Source of the DNA: Glandiceps talaboti
Taxonomy: Eukaryota > Hemichordata > Enteropneusta > Spengelidae
Length of the DNA stretch: 64,000 nucleotides
Reading direction: 5' to 3'
Assembly: GCF_964340395.1 (NCBI RefSeq)
Contig: NC_135559.1
Span: 11,697,759-11,761,758 of the forward strand
The notes under the pieces: model-generated
Seen by the model: the letters and a program-made list of their open reading frames with translations, nothing else
Database searches by the model: none
What the model was told of the DNA's origin: nothing
Shown here: positions 51,855-63,770 of the stretch, piece by piece
How positions within the stretch are numbered: position 1 is the stretch's first letter
Layout: every line of letters begins with the position of its first letter
Translations under genes and position numbers: made by a program

Positions 51855-51933
<79 letters not shown>
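51660..51933. repeat. G-run and (CA)40 microsatellite (intron 8)
   Basis: G11 near 51,670 and G7 near 51,702; (CA)n 51,854-51,933. Confidence 0.95.
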
Positions 51934-51937
<4 letters not shown>

Positions 51938-52855
51938 GGATAGCCTCAGCAAAATTTAACTCACAGGGTTTCCTAAATTTCTGTCTAGCTTTTGCCCAGA
52001 GCCATCACCAGGTCACCATATATACATGTATAGTAATTTTGACTTCACTAAAATTCTAATCACGTTACATTTTCAAAACCTAGCCATTTGTGTGAATTGC
52101 ATCGTTAGATCCATTACATGGGGAATTATTCATGGCTGGATTAGCAAGGAAATTAATACTTTCCTATCTAGATGAGAAAAATATGTAAAATACCGCTAAG
52201 CTCAGTAAGTAATTTTGCCCCTGGGAAACCTTTCAGCAGACACTGAATTAAAACGTGCCAAAGTATTTATAAATTATCTGTATTCATTTACAGTTCATCA
52301 GAAGCAGAAAATTTGAGATAAAAGTTTATTCTTAAATAGTAATATTTTTGTGAAACAATATCGAATTCAAAATATTCTGTCTTATTTTTTTTTTTTGAAA
52401 TTTGTGATACGAGTGGTAATTATTCTAGAAATGATTTTGTGAAATTTACTAAATTAGTAATTGAGATGTTCTATTGGATAAAAAGGTAAATGACACCGCA
52501 GCCTGACAGATATAGCACTTTTGAACTAAAGTGAATAACAGTACACACATGTTGCATACTAGAACGCATTCATATGCTAAAGTGATATTAGATACCTCTC
52601 ACTGCACATGCTATATATAAGTGGAGACAATATCACCAATATTGTTAAGTCACCGGGGGTCAAAGGTGAAAGGGCAAAAGTCATGCCATATTAGGAAACA
52701 AACAATAAATATGGTGGTATTGGATACAATGTAATTGTTGTGTGTGGTGTTGGCACTCTGCATGTAATTTTTCTACCATGACTTTTAATCAGTATGTAGA
52801 ACCGTTCAGGTAAGATCATACTAAGTCAGTTTTGATTTGAATAATTGAGAATAGA

Positions 52856-52883
52856 TAGATTAGATTAGATTAGATTAGATTAG
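52856..52883 (+). repeat. (TTAGA)n microsatellite
   Basis: About five GATTA units in intron 8. Confidence 0.9.
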
Positions 52884-53654
52884 CAATGTACTAGTTAGGG
52901 ATACATCAATTCTCTATAAGTTGATTGATTATGATATGTTAGTGAAGTGAATGAACAGACTTTAAGTCGCCTTCCTTTAATCAAATTTCTGTATGAATGA
53001 TGCTTTTAGCCTAATTTTACTTCATTACTGAATACTTGTATCAGCTGGTACACTGGGCAGGATTCATAAATTTAGTACAATGTGACCTTAAATTGTTTGA
53101 TGTATTCCTATATACGTGTAACTCGCAGATTATATTATCGGAGATGACATACTTTTACATAGTAATTTGAAAATATAAAGTCATTTGCTATGTTTTGAGT
53201 ACAAGATTCGGGATTTTGTTTCGGTTTTAGAATTCTTTCAATGACAGAGAACTCAAAACAAGTCAAGTTGACTCAGTTCCTGTCTCAGTTGTTCGTAATT
53301 TTGGATAAAGTGTTATAAGGAAGTTGGCTATGTTTTAATGAGTATAACGTCAGCTTTTTTGGTATGAATATATCTTGTATGCTGTTTGTCCAATCTTGAT
53401 AGAACTGAGAATTGTATAAAGATAATGATCTTTTAAATTGGGTTAATTTGGTGGAAAAATGTAGAATGGTCAAAAAATACTTGAACCTTGGCTTTGTGAG
53501 GGGATGTTCAGCTGATCTGGTTACTAATTTACAGACAACTGGGTGAAAAAAAGTAGTAAAAATGTCAATTGTTAACCTTTCTGTTTACATTGTGATTTTA
53601 GATTAGAAATATTGTTTAACTGTGTACTGGCATGAATAAGGTTTTGTAACACTT

Positions 53655-53805
53655 TGACCTGTCTGAATACCGTATATGTGCTGGCACGTTTTCTTGCGTT
53701 TTCTTGCGTGTTAATGCTGACACGAGAGTTAGCTGTCTGATTACCATATATGTGCTGGCACGTTTTCTTGCGTGTTAATGCTAACACGAGAGTTAGACAG
53801 CTTTG
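53655..53805 (+). repeat. ~85-bp tandem duplication (intron 8)
   Basis: gtctga.taccatatatgtgc, tggcacgttttcttgcgt, gttaatgct.acacgagagttag occurs twice in direct succession. Confidence 0.88.
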
Positions 53806-53939
53806 AACTCTACGTTGTCTAAGTAGTGGAATGGCAGATTTATTATATAAAAATTATTATGGTATATGTTGAATATTTGATTCAGTTTGCCAACATAAAA
53901 TGAGAAAATGTTCTTAAAAAAATGACAAATGAGTACTTG

Positions 53940-54300
53940 AAAATTATGGCCTAACTTAGGCCACATAAAAAAGAATTTGCGTGCTTCTGATAACCTGACT
54001 GACCCGAATTTAAGCCGTCAACCCTAAACATTTTTCTGAACATTTAAAACAAAAAGATAAGAAATTCTTTGTCTTCTTGACCTTCATGCATGTCTGTTTT
54101 CTTTCCCCAGTGATGTTTGTACACATTTCATCAAACTTTCACAGAAGGGATATTCTGACCGACATTTCGTTTGTTTTTGGGTTGAAGTAATATTTTTCAA
54201 AAACAAAAACAGTTAAAGAAATAAAATAAAATGAAATAAAACGCCAACCTACATACCTTATTTTCTGAGACCATCTTATTGGAGACATGTGATTTTTATT
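53940..54300 (+). repeat. Dispersed ~400-bp repeat, copy B (intron 8)
   Basis: Second copy: ggccacataaaa, taacctgactgacccg, caaccctaaacattttt, catcaaactttcacag, tctgaccgaca, gccaacctacataccttatt, tctgagaccatcttattgg. Diverged and slightly shorter than copy A. Confidence 0.75.
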
Positions 54301-54995
54301 TATTTATTTTTCGCCTTAGGCATTAATGATCAAATGTGGTTTGATGATACATCATGAGTGAACATTTGAGATGAGAAAAAATTATAAATATGAAGAAAAA
54401 AAATTGAAACTAAAATACAATAGTACTGTATAAACTGTAGGTGTTAACATTCTAAGTTTGACTACTATTCGAAATTTACAATTACATACTAAGAATTTAG
54501 TATTTTTTTGACCTGATATTTCTCAAATTTTGAAGACGAAAAATACTATTCAGGATAGAGGTACAGAATTATAACTAGCTAGGTTAAATTTGATAGAATT
54601 ATATATTGATATAGGTTACATTTGACAGAATAATGGGGAGAGATGGCCCAAGTAAGATGAGAGAACCACTTAGGCCTTGACATTAGAGATAGAGTTGAAA
54701 GCCATTAATCTTTGTATAGTTACTGTAGTAATACTGATGTATAGTTCAAATGTATTGTATCGTCTATTTTTTACTACATACTATATGTCATTGGTTTAAA
54801 ATGCTGTGATCCCAAATTGGTGATTTTGATATGGCTTCGATTTGTTTTATGTACATCCTTGATAGATACATACATTGGCAGCCTGAGGAAATACTTCAGT
54901 TTAATAGATCAACTTTATGCTGGTTGGGAAACATATCACATTGCATGTAGGGTATAAATGAAAGGCTTAATTTTATGTACATATGTGCATATGTA

Positions 54996-55237
54996 TGTAC
55001 GTACGTACGTACGTACGTACGTACATACATACATACATACATACATACATACATACAGACATACATCCATACATATATATACAAACAGACAGACATACAT
55101 ACATACATACATATATATACAAACAGACAGACATACATACACATACATACATGCATACATACATACATACATACATACATACATACATACATACATACAT
55201 ACATACATACATACATACATACATACATACATACATG
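54996..55237 (+). repeat. (GTAC)n to (CATA)n microsatellite (intron 8)
   Basis: A self-complementary (TACG)n block at 54,996-55,024 changes into (CATA)n, interrupted by CAGA words at 55,060-55,135. Confidence 0.97.
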
Positions 55238-55884
55238 TATTGCAAGGTATGTTTAAAGGTAAGCAGTCCATAACTTAATGGGTTTAACTTGATAGCTACT
55301 ACTAATATTTCATATCCAAACATTGATATATTGTATAAAATTTATAACTACTAAAACATATTGAATCTCAACAGATGTTCTTATATAGGAGAAGATAAAA
55401 TTATGATGCAGTATTTTGGGTATCAAGGAAATGTATTTAATTGTGTGTATGTTGTTAAAAATTAAAGTCTGTCTTAGGAAATGCGAATGTAGGAATATCA
55501 TGGGTTTTATTTTAAATTTAAAAAAATTATTAGAAAAAAAAATTATAAAAAAAACACAAAAAAAAAAACACTTGAATGTTCAGAAAGAAAAATAAATTCT
55601 TTATTCATGACTAAAAGTGAAAGAAGAAATGTATGAATAAATAGTTTATCAGAGTCTGTGTGTCTGAAAATAAATTATCTGGAGTATAACAGATACCACT
55701 GTTGCCATGACAACACAGATATACTAGATCCTGCCATTTTCACCTGTATGGCTGCATGCTGTTCAATTAGTTTAAGCAGTAGTGAAAGCCTGGGGGCGGG
55801 TTGATAAGATTGGCTTATGTAAAAGTGATGGTTACTTTATATGAGAGCAGTGTTCTACAGATTTATCATCGACTTACATGGAAA

Positions 55885-55940
55885 TGTAGTCTAGTTCCTA
55901 TAACGTATCATTACCATTTACACCTCCACTCACAGTCTAG
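55885..55940 (-). repeat. TAGTCT repeat, isolated right half
   Basis: Reads TAGTCTAGTTCCTATAACG, then ATTACCATTTACACCTCC and ACTCACAGTCTAG, the reverse complement of the right half of the 17.1- and 56.2-kb copies. Confidence 0.7.
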
Positions 55941-56220
55941 TCAAAGTTGTTACTCTAGAAGTCCTGAGATGCATGAGATGCAATTTGAAATTCATCCACA
56001 GCCACCCACACAGTCATTAACATCATGTCTTTGTTAATCAATCACAAAATTCTAACAGTCCCTCATAAAGTTAGTGTTTATTGGGGTAGTTACATGTATG
56101 TAATGTATGTCCAAATATGGTATATTTGTCAGCTCAGGATGCTATTTATGCACTGCTTACATCACTCTATAACAGTTGGGGTTCACTGATTGGATGAGCA
56201 ACTCTTTGTGCTGATTGAGG

Positions 56221-56346
56221 GACTTTGACCAGACGTGGTTTAGTTAGAAACAATGTTGACATCCAGACTAATACAAATGCTGTTACGTTGTTGTATGTGA
56301 GTGGAGGTGTAAATGGTAACGAGATAACGTATAGGAACTAGACTAT
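56221..56346. repeat. TAGTCT repeat with inverted left half
   Basis: The left half (ctttgaccagacgtggttta, gacatccagacta) is the reverse complement of the left half of the 17.1-kb copy, while the right half (gtggaggtgtaaatggtaac...ggaactagacta) is in the same orientation. So the halves face differently from the 17.1-kb copy. Confidence 0.7.
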
Positions 56347-58355
56347 TAAGTTACAGGCTATTTCAGACATACACTCACCGGAAATATCATGTACCATAAG
56401 TAGAGCTCTAAAAATGGACTATTGTAATCATATGAAAAGTGGAAGGGTAGGGGTTACAATACGTTATCCAACATGGCGTCACTTTAAAAAACAGAAGGGT
56501 AAAGATGTCATATGGTAATAATACATCTGTGTTTCTATAAAAGTGCATGAAGGAGTAGGGATTCATTGCGGTTCAGTTCTATTTACTGACATTTAGAAGT
56601 TAAAAATAGGCTGTACACCTGAATATTTGACGTCTGTGTTTGCGTAGAGTTTGATAGATTCATTAAGTCATTAATGCACTTCATCACAATTCTAAAGGCC
56701 TGGTCTACTAAGTTTAGTCTAATTTGGTTTGACCAAGTGACTGTTGTTGTATTGCTCCAGGTTTAAAATTGTTTGGTTTGTCATTGTCACGGTAACTGTC
56801 TATCTTGCTGTATGTGCGTGCGTGCGTGCGTGTGTGTTTGTTTTATATATTCCTCCAGTACTTGTATAACCTAGAATCTAGTCATGTATGGATTCTTGGT
56901 TTTCACCCTTCCCCTATCACCCTTTTACATTAAAATGAATGTTCGACGAGAAAGAAGGCGCAAACTCTTTTTGGATTTAAATGTGTTTCCACCAAGATGA
57001 CGTTAATAGCGTCACCACATGATTAGAACCATAGACAAATAGTCCATGCGAGAAAATAAACTCGGCAGGTTGTGCTGTATGATGTAAATATAATTAACAT
57101 ATTCAATTGACATGGAACGTTCTTGCGGGAAATCGTAATCTATGTTTTGAATGAATGGCCACTAACGAAATGCCAGGTGTGGTAGGAGAAAGGCAAGCGC
57201 CCATTCTCTCCAGGTAACTGGACTGTAGGCTATACGTTGAATATACCATTGTAACAACTAGTGTCGGTAACCGTACTTGTTTACATGTATTGAAACACAT
57301 CTACTCTCAGTCGTAAAATTACAACTATCAAGAGTAATGCACCACACATAAAAAGTTAACCATCATAAAATTGACTTTTGATTGTATGTTATTCACTTTC
57401 ATATACTATTAATGTTGTAGTCTCTATATAACCAGTCATGCAAAACTGCCAGGAGTTGAAAGTGATGTATTGTATACAAAGTGACTACGGTGTGAGACAA
57501 AATTTGTGTAGAAGTCAAGCTTTATGATAAGGATTAGTATGCAGTGTGTGTGACATACTTTTGCTATATTTTTAGTGAATATTTTAGTGTTTTTCAGCTA
57601 ACCTTTGACGCTCACCTAGGGATAATGACTAAGAATAGTTTATAACTATATGAGTCTGGATAATCTGACTTGTTCGGATAATATATCCAGGAGGTACGCT
57701 GTGGTCGTTCGATGTGCTTGTTGTGTACTGTTCATAAGCGTGGTGATGTTGTGGTATACGTAACAGTCTGTCGGTTGACACTCCTTCATTCTCTAGATTG
57801 TATCTGCGACTGTGTCAGCTCCTTCTCTCCTCAGATATTCAAATGTAGCTTCTCAATTTCTTGAGCCGCATTGGTAAACTTGGTCTCTAAGTCGGTATAA
57901 TTCTGAGGTGGTGTATGTAGGCATAGCTTGTCTACTCCCAGGATCAGTGACTTTGGTATACACTCATTCCTGCACAGAGACTAGGCTTGTTAAAAACCAT
58001 TTTGCAGCAAATAGTGACAAATTTATTGCAGACAAGTTGACATGAACAGTAGCTACATTAGTGAATCTAGTCACTGGATCCGTGTCTTTGCTAACATTGA
58101 AGCGCTATCGTTCATTATCGGGATAGATAAAAGATATGTCGATATTAGAGAGTTTTTATTTTGGTATCTTCAGATAACATAATCTCTTCATTTCATTTCA
58201 CACGTTCGTTGGGTTCCTTTACATCAGGGACATCTGTTAAATCTACAGAACAAAGAAAGCTATTTTAGAACGATATTTTATCATCTTTTTGCCCACGCAT
58301 GCAAGTTTCATTTCTCACAAGGATGTTTTTTTCTTTTCTGGGTTGTATTTTACAG

Positions 58356-58512
58356 AGAGCCAAGGAAAGTGGTGTTACAGAAGGGTACAACCGGTCTAGG
58401 TTTTAATATAGTGGGCGGAGAAGACGGTGAAGGTATATTCATCTCCTTCATCCTTGCCGGTGGTGTAGCCGATCTCAGCGGAGAACTCAAAAGAGGAGAC
58501 CAAATCCTATCA
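58356..58512 (+). CDS. DLG1: DLG exon 9: PDZ3 core
   Basis: Acceptor ggttgtattttacag; donor TCA|gtgagt; 157 nt, phase 2 in, phase 0 out. It encodes [20 protein letters not shown], then [20 protein letters not shown] and [12 protein letters not shown]. This is nearly the consensus of DLG PDZ3: the GLGF loop, the [16 protein letters not shown] strand pair, and a conservative change of the usual AGGPADL to AGGVADL. PDZ3 of this family binds class I ligands such as CRIPT and neuroligin. The exon follows a roughly 20-kb intron. Confidence 0.98.
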
Positions 58513-59046
58513 GTGAGTACACCCCCACTTTTCTCTAAAAATGAGTTAATCCCAGCTTATCTTATATATATTATGGACTGTTCCAAAATGCAGGAGGTAA
58601 TTGATGGAAGATGGGCCACACTAGAAACAAGTCTTTGACTTTGTGGGTTATCTAAGGAACGCAACAGTGTTCAAACTAATGTAATAGTTTGAATTTGTTA
58701 GTTTTTGGTACCTACGTCTGTTTTGATCTCAAAATAGAATAATCCAAGCGTATGTTATGTAGGGGAATGTTCCAAATAATGTAAAGTATAGGGATGAAAG
58801 GTTGATACTAACGCTGGTTTGGAACGTGTCAATTTGGCATATTGTATCAATTTTGCATTTGTGAACACTTAAGCATTTAATGAAGCCTTGATTATATTGT
58901 GAAATGGAATAGTCCAATGACAGGAAAGGAAATACATTGACAAGTATTTTTTTTTTTTTTTTTACTTATATTGCTATTTTGTACTCTAGTTAATTGAAAA
59001 ATTACACTAATGGTTTTCAGGAGAAAAGGTGTATTGAACCAAACAT

Positions 59047-59275
59047 AGTGCAGTATTACAGTTCCAGGGTAGTGTATTCTGTAACATCTCTGGCGTTCCC
59101 ACTGCAGAAAATAAAATGATGTACTCGCTATCTCACTTGACTTGATAAAGTAGTCATCTGAGACGAAGTATAACAACATGTATAATAATCAGAATATCAT
59201 GTACTTGAACTCAGACTTGTGCTGAATTGTGCAAGCAGTACCTTCTAAAATACATTTAATATGCAGTCGTTGGGT
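59047..59275 (+). repeat. 132-bp intron element, copy 6, with shared flank (intron 9)
   Basis: Element ends about 59,179 and is followed by the same flank as copies 4 and 5 (ataataatcagaatatcatg, gtgcaagca, ccttctaaaa). A truncated 3' part (aagtagtcatctgagacgaa) recurs at 59,287-59,310. Confidence 0.88.
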
Positions 59276-60040
59276 AAAGATGATCAAGTAGTCATCTGAG
59301 ACGAAATATGACATTGTATTGATAACGAGTCTTCAAATATAGTCTGTCATAGTTATTATTACGAATTGAAATCTTTGTTTTCTAATGTTACAATAAAGCT
59401 TCCAGCATAATTTGGATGGGTGGGTGGGGGTGCTGAGAGACTTTCCATACAAAGATTTATCTAAAAAAGTATGTTCACTGCTGTTAGTATTGCTATTAAT
59501 CTCTTGCATGATGTTACCAAACAGCTTTGAGTATCCCCCCCCCCCCCCCCCCCCCCATATTAACATGAAAGATCTAGGCGTTCTTTCCACTCGTATATTG
59601 GGGTAGCAAGTGATTACATAAGCAGGCCAAAGGCTGGACCTTTCAGACTACCCAACCTATATGTAATCGGGAGTATGGAGGGGGCCAGAGAGAGGGGCTA
59701 AGAGACTATTCCTGTGTAACATTAATTACTTTGTATATGTTCACTTACGTTAGTGAGGCTATCAATCAAATGATGGAGCCAATAATGAATTTCCCCCACT
59801 TGTGGTTTGACTCGGTCCATTCTGTCAAGCCCCAACGCGATTGATAAGTCATTTGTTTTGGAACATTGGACAATCTATTATGAAGTCAGGTGGGAGTGTT
59901 GTGACTTAAGTTTCTCAACCATTTCACATACTAATGACATTTACCCAATCCGACAGTTCTTACCTGAATTGTCAACAAAGCCAGTTGTGTTTATTTCCCC
60001 AGGGTATCTAACACCTTTATATCGCTATGTATGCATACAG

Positions 60041-60143
60041 GTAAATGGCAAAGATCTAGCCTTAGCTACACACGAGGAGGCAGCGTCTGCGCTTAAACAT
60101 GCCGGTCAGACTGTTACGATTGTAGCCCAATACAAACCAGAAG
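60041..60143 (+). CDS. DLG1: DLG exon 10: end of PDZ3
   Basis: Acceptor atgcatacag; donor CCAGAAG|gtgagt; 103 nt, phase 0 in, phase 1 out. It encodes [19 protein letters not shown] then [15 protein letters not shown], i.e. beta-E, alpha-B with the class I His (about residue 438) and beta-F, followed by the start of the extra alpha-C region that in vertebrates reads YRPEEYSRFEAK. The frame is still open at the donor, so more exons (SH3, HOOK, guanylate kinase) are required; an intron stop appears two codons later if the donor is not used. No following exon was recognised before the window ends. Confidence 0.97.
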
Positions 60144-60380
60144 GTGAGTAGACCGTTTATTTACTGTACAGTAGGGGGCCAAATCCATTTCATGGTGTCA
60201 GAAAACTGCAGGTTGTCTATAGAAACCTTTAGTTTTGTTAAAAAACACCTGTTAATAAGCCTATAATGAGTACACTTTATGAGCTCACTTGGTTTACCAT
60301 CAATTGTTGAATGTTCTGCATATATATATATTGCGCTCTGCCACTGCGGTATAGAGCACTGTCTTAGCAGATTGATACTC

Positions 60381-60386
<6 letters not shown>

Positions 60387-60450
<64 letters not shown>

Positions 60451-60601
60451 ATGTGTGTGTACGTGTGCGTACATGTCAATCTGATTAAAATCTGATATAG
60501 TAGGCACTCACAGAACAAAAAAGAACAATGAACAATAAAAGTAGGAGGTAAATAAAGAAAGTTCACTACATCAGATTAGTATGTATGTATGTATGTATGT
60601 A

Positions 60602-60642
<41 letters not shown>
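60387..60642 (+). repeat. Two GT / GTAT microsatellites after exon 10
   Basis: (GT)n 60,387-60,450; (GTAT)n then (GT)n 60,580-60,642. A small foldback element sits between them. Confidence 0.95.
60477..60577. repeat. Short relative of the 6.6-kb foldback element
   Basis: Left end CAATCTGATTAAAATCTGAT and right end GTTCACTACATCAGATTA are inverted and match the outer ends of the 6.6-kb element; ggaggtaaataaag near the right end also matches it. The middle differs. A further half-element (AATCGGATTAAAATCCGATG) is at 61,084-61,103. Confidence 0.7.
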
Positions 60643-60644
<2 letters not shown>

Positions 60645-60735
60645 TGTGATAAACAAAAATTGAAAAAATAGAATCGGCCACAGGACATAGGAATTTCAAG
60701 TTCCCAATATCTTGTAAACCTATCAAGGTATTCAA

Positions 60736-60870
60736 GTATTGCAGTAATACAGTTCCAGAACAGTTCATTCCGTAACATTTCTGGCGTTCCCACTGCAGAA
60801 AATAAATGATGTACTCGCTATCTCACTTTGACTTGATAAAGTAGTCATCTGAGACGAAGTATAACAACAT
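60736..60870 (+). repeat. 132-bp intron element, copy 7 (after exon 10)
   Basis: Moderately diverged in the first 45 nt (ccagaacagttcattccg), intact from TTTCTGGCGTTCCCACTGCAG to ATAACAACAT. Core CTGCAGAAAATAAATGATG. It is about 590 nt beyond exon 10, again in gene-sense orientation, which supports transcription or gene territory extending past exon 10. Confidence 0.88.
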
Positions 60871-62484
60871 TGTGAATACAAGCTAACAAGTTTGTCAGTG
60901 GTGGCTGACAGATGGTTGTTTGCCTCATCTAATACTCCTGTGAAAGTAATTACGCTTTGCCTACGGGGAAAAACCGTTCCTTTTAGCCAATTTGAAATGA
61001 ACGCTGTAAGAATGATAGCTGCCACCTTACAGCATCGCATGGACTGCGTAATGTAGTTATTTGTGGTGATCTCTTACATAAGCAATCGGATTAAAATCCG
61101 ATGTAGTGTACATGGCATGCTTTTTGGGGGGCTGTTAGGTTTACTGTCGTTTGTTCTTTTGTGTGCACTCGTTACATACATGATACATCTGATCTGACAC
61201 AATACCATAGCTGTGATAGAGACTTGGATGGTAGGACTAGTCAAGTAACATACTACTATGGAAATCTAACTAATGGCAAAACTAAATTTAGTCTAAGGCC
61301 TAACAAAAAACATTGTGTGGTTCTGATTACGTTCAATTTTAAAATAGGTGGAGATAGGTAGATTTTTTATTGTATTTTTATATATATATATTTTCATATT
61401 TGAGAATAGCTCTGTATACTCCATCGTCTTCAAAACCAAAAAAGTCAACTCTTCCCATGGTTTGTGAGTTACTCCTTTTATAAACAGACGATCATCCCTG
61501 ACCTAAGAAGGAAACAAGTCGTGCAGCTTTCCCATATTAGACCGAATTTACTTTGTAGTAGATTTGTCATACCCCGGAAGTCAGAAGTCATTTATGACGT
61601 ATCACCGAAACGATAGAATCTTTCAGATACGAGTGAAATAACACTTAACGCTTGATTGAATTTGTGTCCCTTTGAGTATACGGAAAACAGAATATCTCTA
61701 TTATTAAAGAATTCATAAAATACTAGATATTTACCTCCATTCACCAAATTAATTAAAATATCGTACTGCTGTGAAGTATATGATCTTATGTTGACATTTT
61801 GTTCTTAATTTGATTTGAAATATTCATGCAGCATATGGGTCACCCACAAGTGGAAATCAGATATTATGTTGAAAAATCACTTTTTGGGTTTTCTTCACAA
61901 TTTCGAAGTAGGACACCTATATTGTTTGTTGATGAAATTTGACATCCGAAATCAAACAAGAAATTGGAGTAAATTGGCAACAAACACACATATGCATGGA
62001 ACCATTGTAAACAGCTGAAGTGGCCTGTCAACTATTATAATAACTATCAATTTTGATTGGCACTGCTCAAAAATGGTCATGGTTACCATACAAAATGTGG
62101 TTAAGGTTACTATACAAGACATTATGGTCGTCATGGTTACAAGGAACGTTACCATGGTAACAGGAAACAACAAATCTGACACTGGGAAACATGTGAAACA
62201 CACCTGCACATCCCTTCCTCTACACACAACTACGTACATACACGGGATACTATTATAACACAGAATGTTAAAATTTGAAAGTACTTCTTTTATTTATAGT
62301 TACATGTACATATATATCATACATATTGACATGAATTCAATAAATTAATTTTGTATTGTACATTTTTCGATTTCAGTTACCATAATAATGATAACAGCAA
62401 TACTAGCAATATTACACACACATATACCATTTGGTATTATTAAAGTAGTGCTCAAAGCACTGTATAATTATTATCCCTACATGT

Positions 62485-63055
62485 ACCAGAGACTTGTTAT
62501 GGTACAACCTCTTATACCCCTAGCAGAGACAAGTTGTGGTATAACCACTTATACCCCTAGCAGAGACATGGCATGGTACAACCATTTATACCCCTCACAG
62601 AGACATGTCATGGTACAACCACTTATACCCCTAGCACAGACAAGTTATGGTATAACCACTTATACCCCTAGCACATACAGAGACGTGTTATGGTATAACC
62701 ACTTATACTTCTATCACATAGACATGTTATGGTACAACCACTTATACCCCTAGCAGAGACATGTTATGATATAACCACTTATACCCCTAGCACAGAGACA
62801 TGTTGTGGTACAACCATTTATACCCCTAGCAGAGACATATTATGGTATAACCATGTATACCCCTAGCACAGAGACATGTTGTGGTACAACCATTTATACC
62901 CCTAGCAGAGACATATTATGGTATAACCATGTATACCCCTAGCACAGAGACATGTTATGGGACAACCATTTATACCCCTAGCAGAGACATATTATGGTAT
63001 AACCATGTATACCCCTAGCACAGAGACATGTTATGGGACAACCATTGTACTTCTT
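62485..63055 (+). repeat. ~40-bp minisatellite between DLG exon 10 and the - strand gene
   Basis: About 14 units of CAGAGACATGTTATGGTA, taaccacttatacccctag. From about 62,790 on, alternate units differ (tgttgtggtacaaccattta versus tattatggtataaccatgta), forming a dimer of about 79 bp repeated three times. Confidence 0.92.
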
Positions 63056-63344
63056 CAACTCCCCTGAGAGCACATAATCCATTCTACCACTGACAACAGT
63101 CAGGATTAAATCCTTCACATTAAAATCTCTATCCTACCAGGTGAGGTCCTTATTCATGTAGCTTGGATGACTTAGACAAAATGACTGAAATCTAATGATT
63201 TTTAAAATGGTAAATTACAATATAGTATCACTTATTACAATTGACGAGAACACACTTTAAGCGTTTCAGTTGTATCAAAGCTTCAAAAAGATATTTTCTT
63301 CCACTCTTTCAGGGAAACACAATATCAGGTGAAATTAAAATGAA

Positions 63345-63596
63345 CTATTTCTTTCTTCTTGCCATCTTTAGAGCATCCATGTGTTGCTTGCCTAATGCTG
63401 CTGATGGATCTTGTTGCTGTTGTGTTTCAGTTGCAGGGGGTATTATATAAATGTGAACTGGTGCTGGAAGGAAGTCAAGCCTTTTATCATCAGGAATGAA
63501 ACGATCATACATTTCATGAAGTTGTTTTACCTTTTCAGGTTTAAGAGCTCTTGGTGTGATGTTTTCAGATGGGTAGGCTGTCCCCTCAATTGTCAT
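63345..63596 (-). CDS. Unidentified gene, last coding exon with stop (- strand)
   Basis: The - strand acceptor cattttgtag is followed by 252 nt (83 codons plus TAG at 63,345-63,347). It starts MTIEGTAYPSENITPRALK, continues PEKVKQLHEMYDRFIPDDKR, then a hydrophobic beta-like stretch (LDFLPAPVHIYIIPPA), a short Gln run (QQQQ) and a basic end MARRKK. The initial ATG sits at the acceptor, so it is most likely an internal Met joined in phase 0 to the PQ of the preceding exon, not a translation start. No known domain recognised; the basic tail could be a nuclear or acidic-partner contact (inference). Codon use and amino-acid balance are those of a real gene. Confidence 0.8.
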   Translation of the reverse strand: MTIEGTAYPSENITPRALKPEKVKQLHEMYDRFIPDDKRLDFLPAPVHIYIIPPATETQQQQDPSAALGKQHMDALKMARRKK

Positions 63597-63770
63597 CTAC
63601 AAAATGAATTAAGATATTTTTAATTATGAAGTACATGTCATTCTAAAATAAAATTCTATTCTTGTAAACATCACATAAATGTAAAATGAATGTAAAGCTG
63701 GTACTGTACATAAAGTAAAGAATTGTAATAGAGATATAAACCATAATACACTAAAGTGCCAGTATATTAC

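Noticed and set aside
55500-55575. Repeated A-runs as a processed-pseudogene tail
   Set aside because: No coding remnant or target duplication next to the A-rich stretch.
57103-57300. Fairly balanced - strand ORF in intron 8
   Set aside because: 65 codons with no recognisable family and no good flanking splice sites; likely chance in a GC-richer patch.
57640-58100. GC-richer patch before exon 9 as an alternative promoter or first exon
   Set aside because: Higher complexity than surrounding DNA, but no ATG with a joined donor in phase 0 and no promoter motif could be supported.
59807-60151. A 114-codon + strand ORF running through intron 9 into exon 10
   Set aside because: It ends in the real exon, and its upstream 78 codons match nothing in DLG; the acceptor at 60,040 and the phase fit to exon 9 explain exon 10 fully. 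An alternative start here cannot be excluded but has no support.
62388-62753. Possible DLG exon after the acceptor-like tttcgatttcag at 62,377
   Set aside because: The frame gives an AT-driven hydrophobic stretch running into the 40-bp minisatellite and does not resemble the DLG region after PDZ3.
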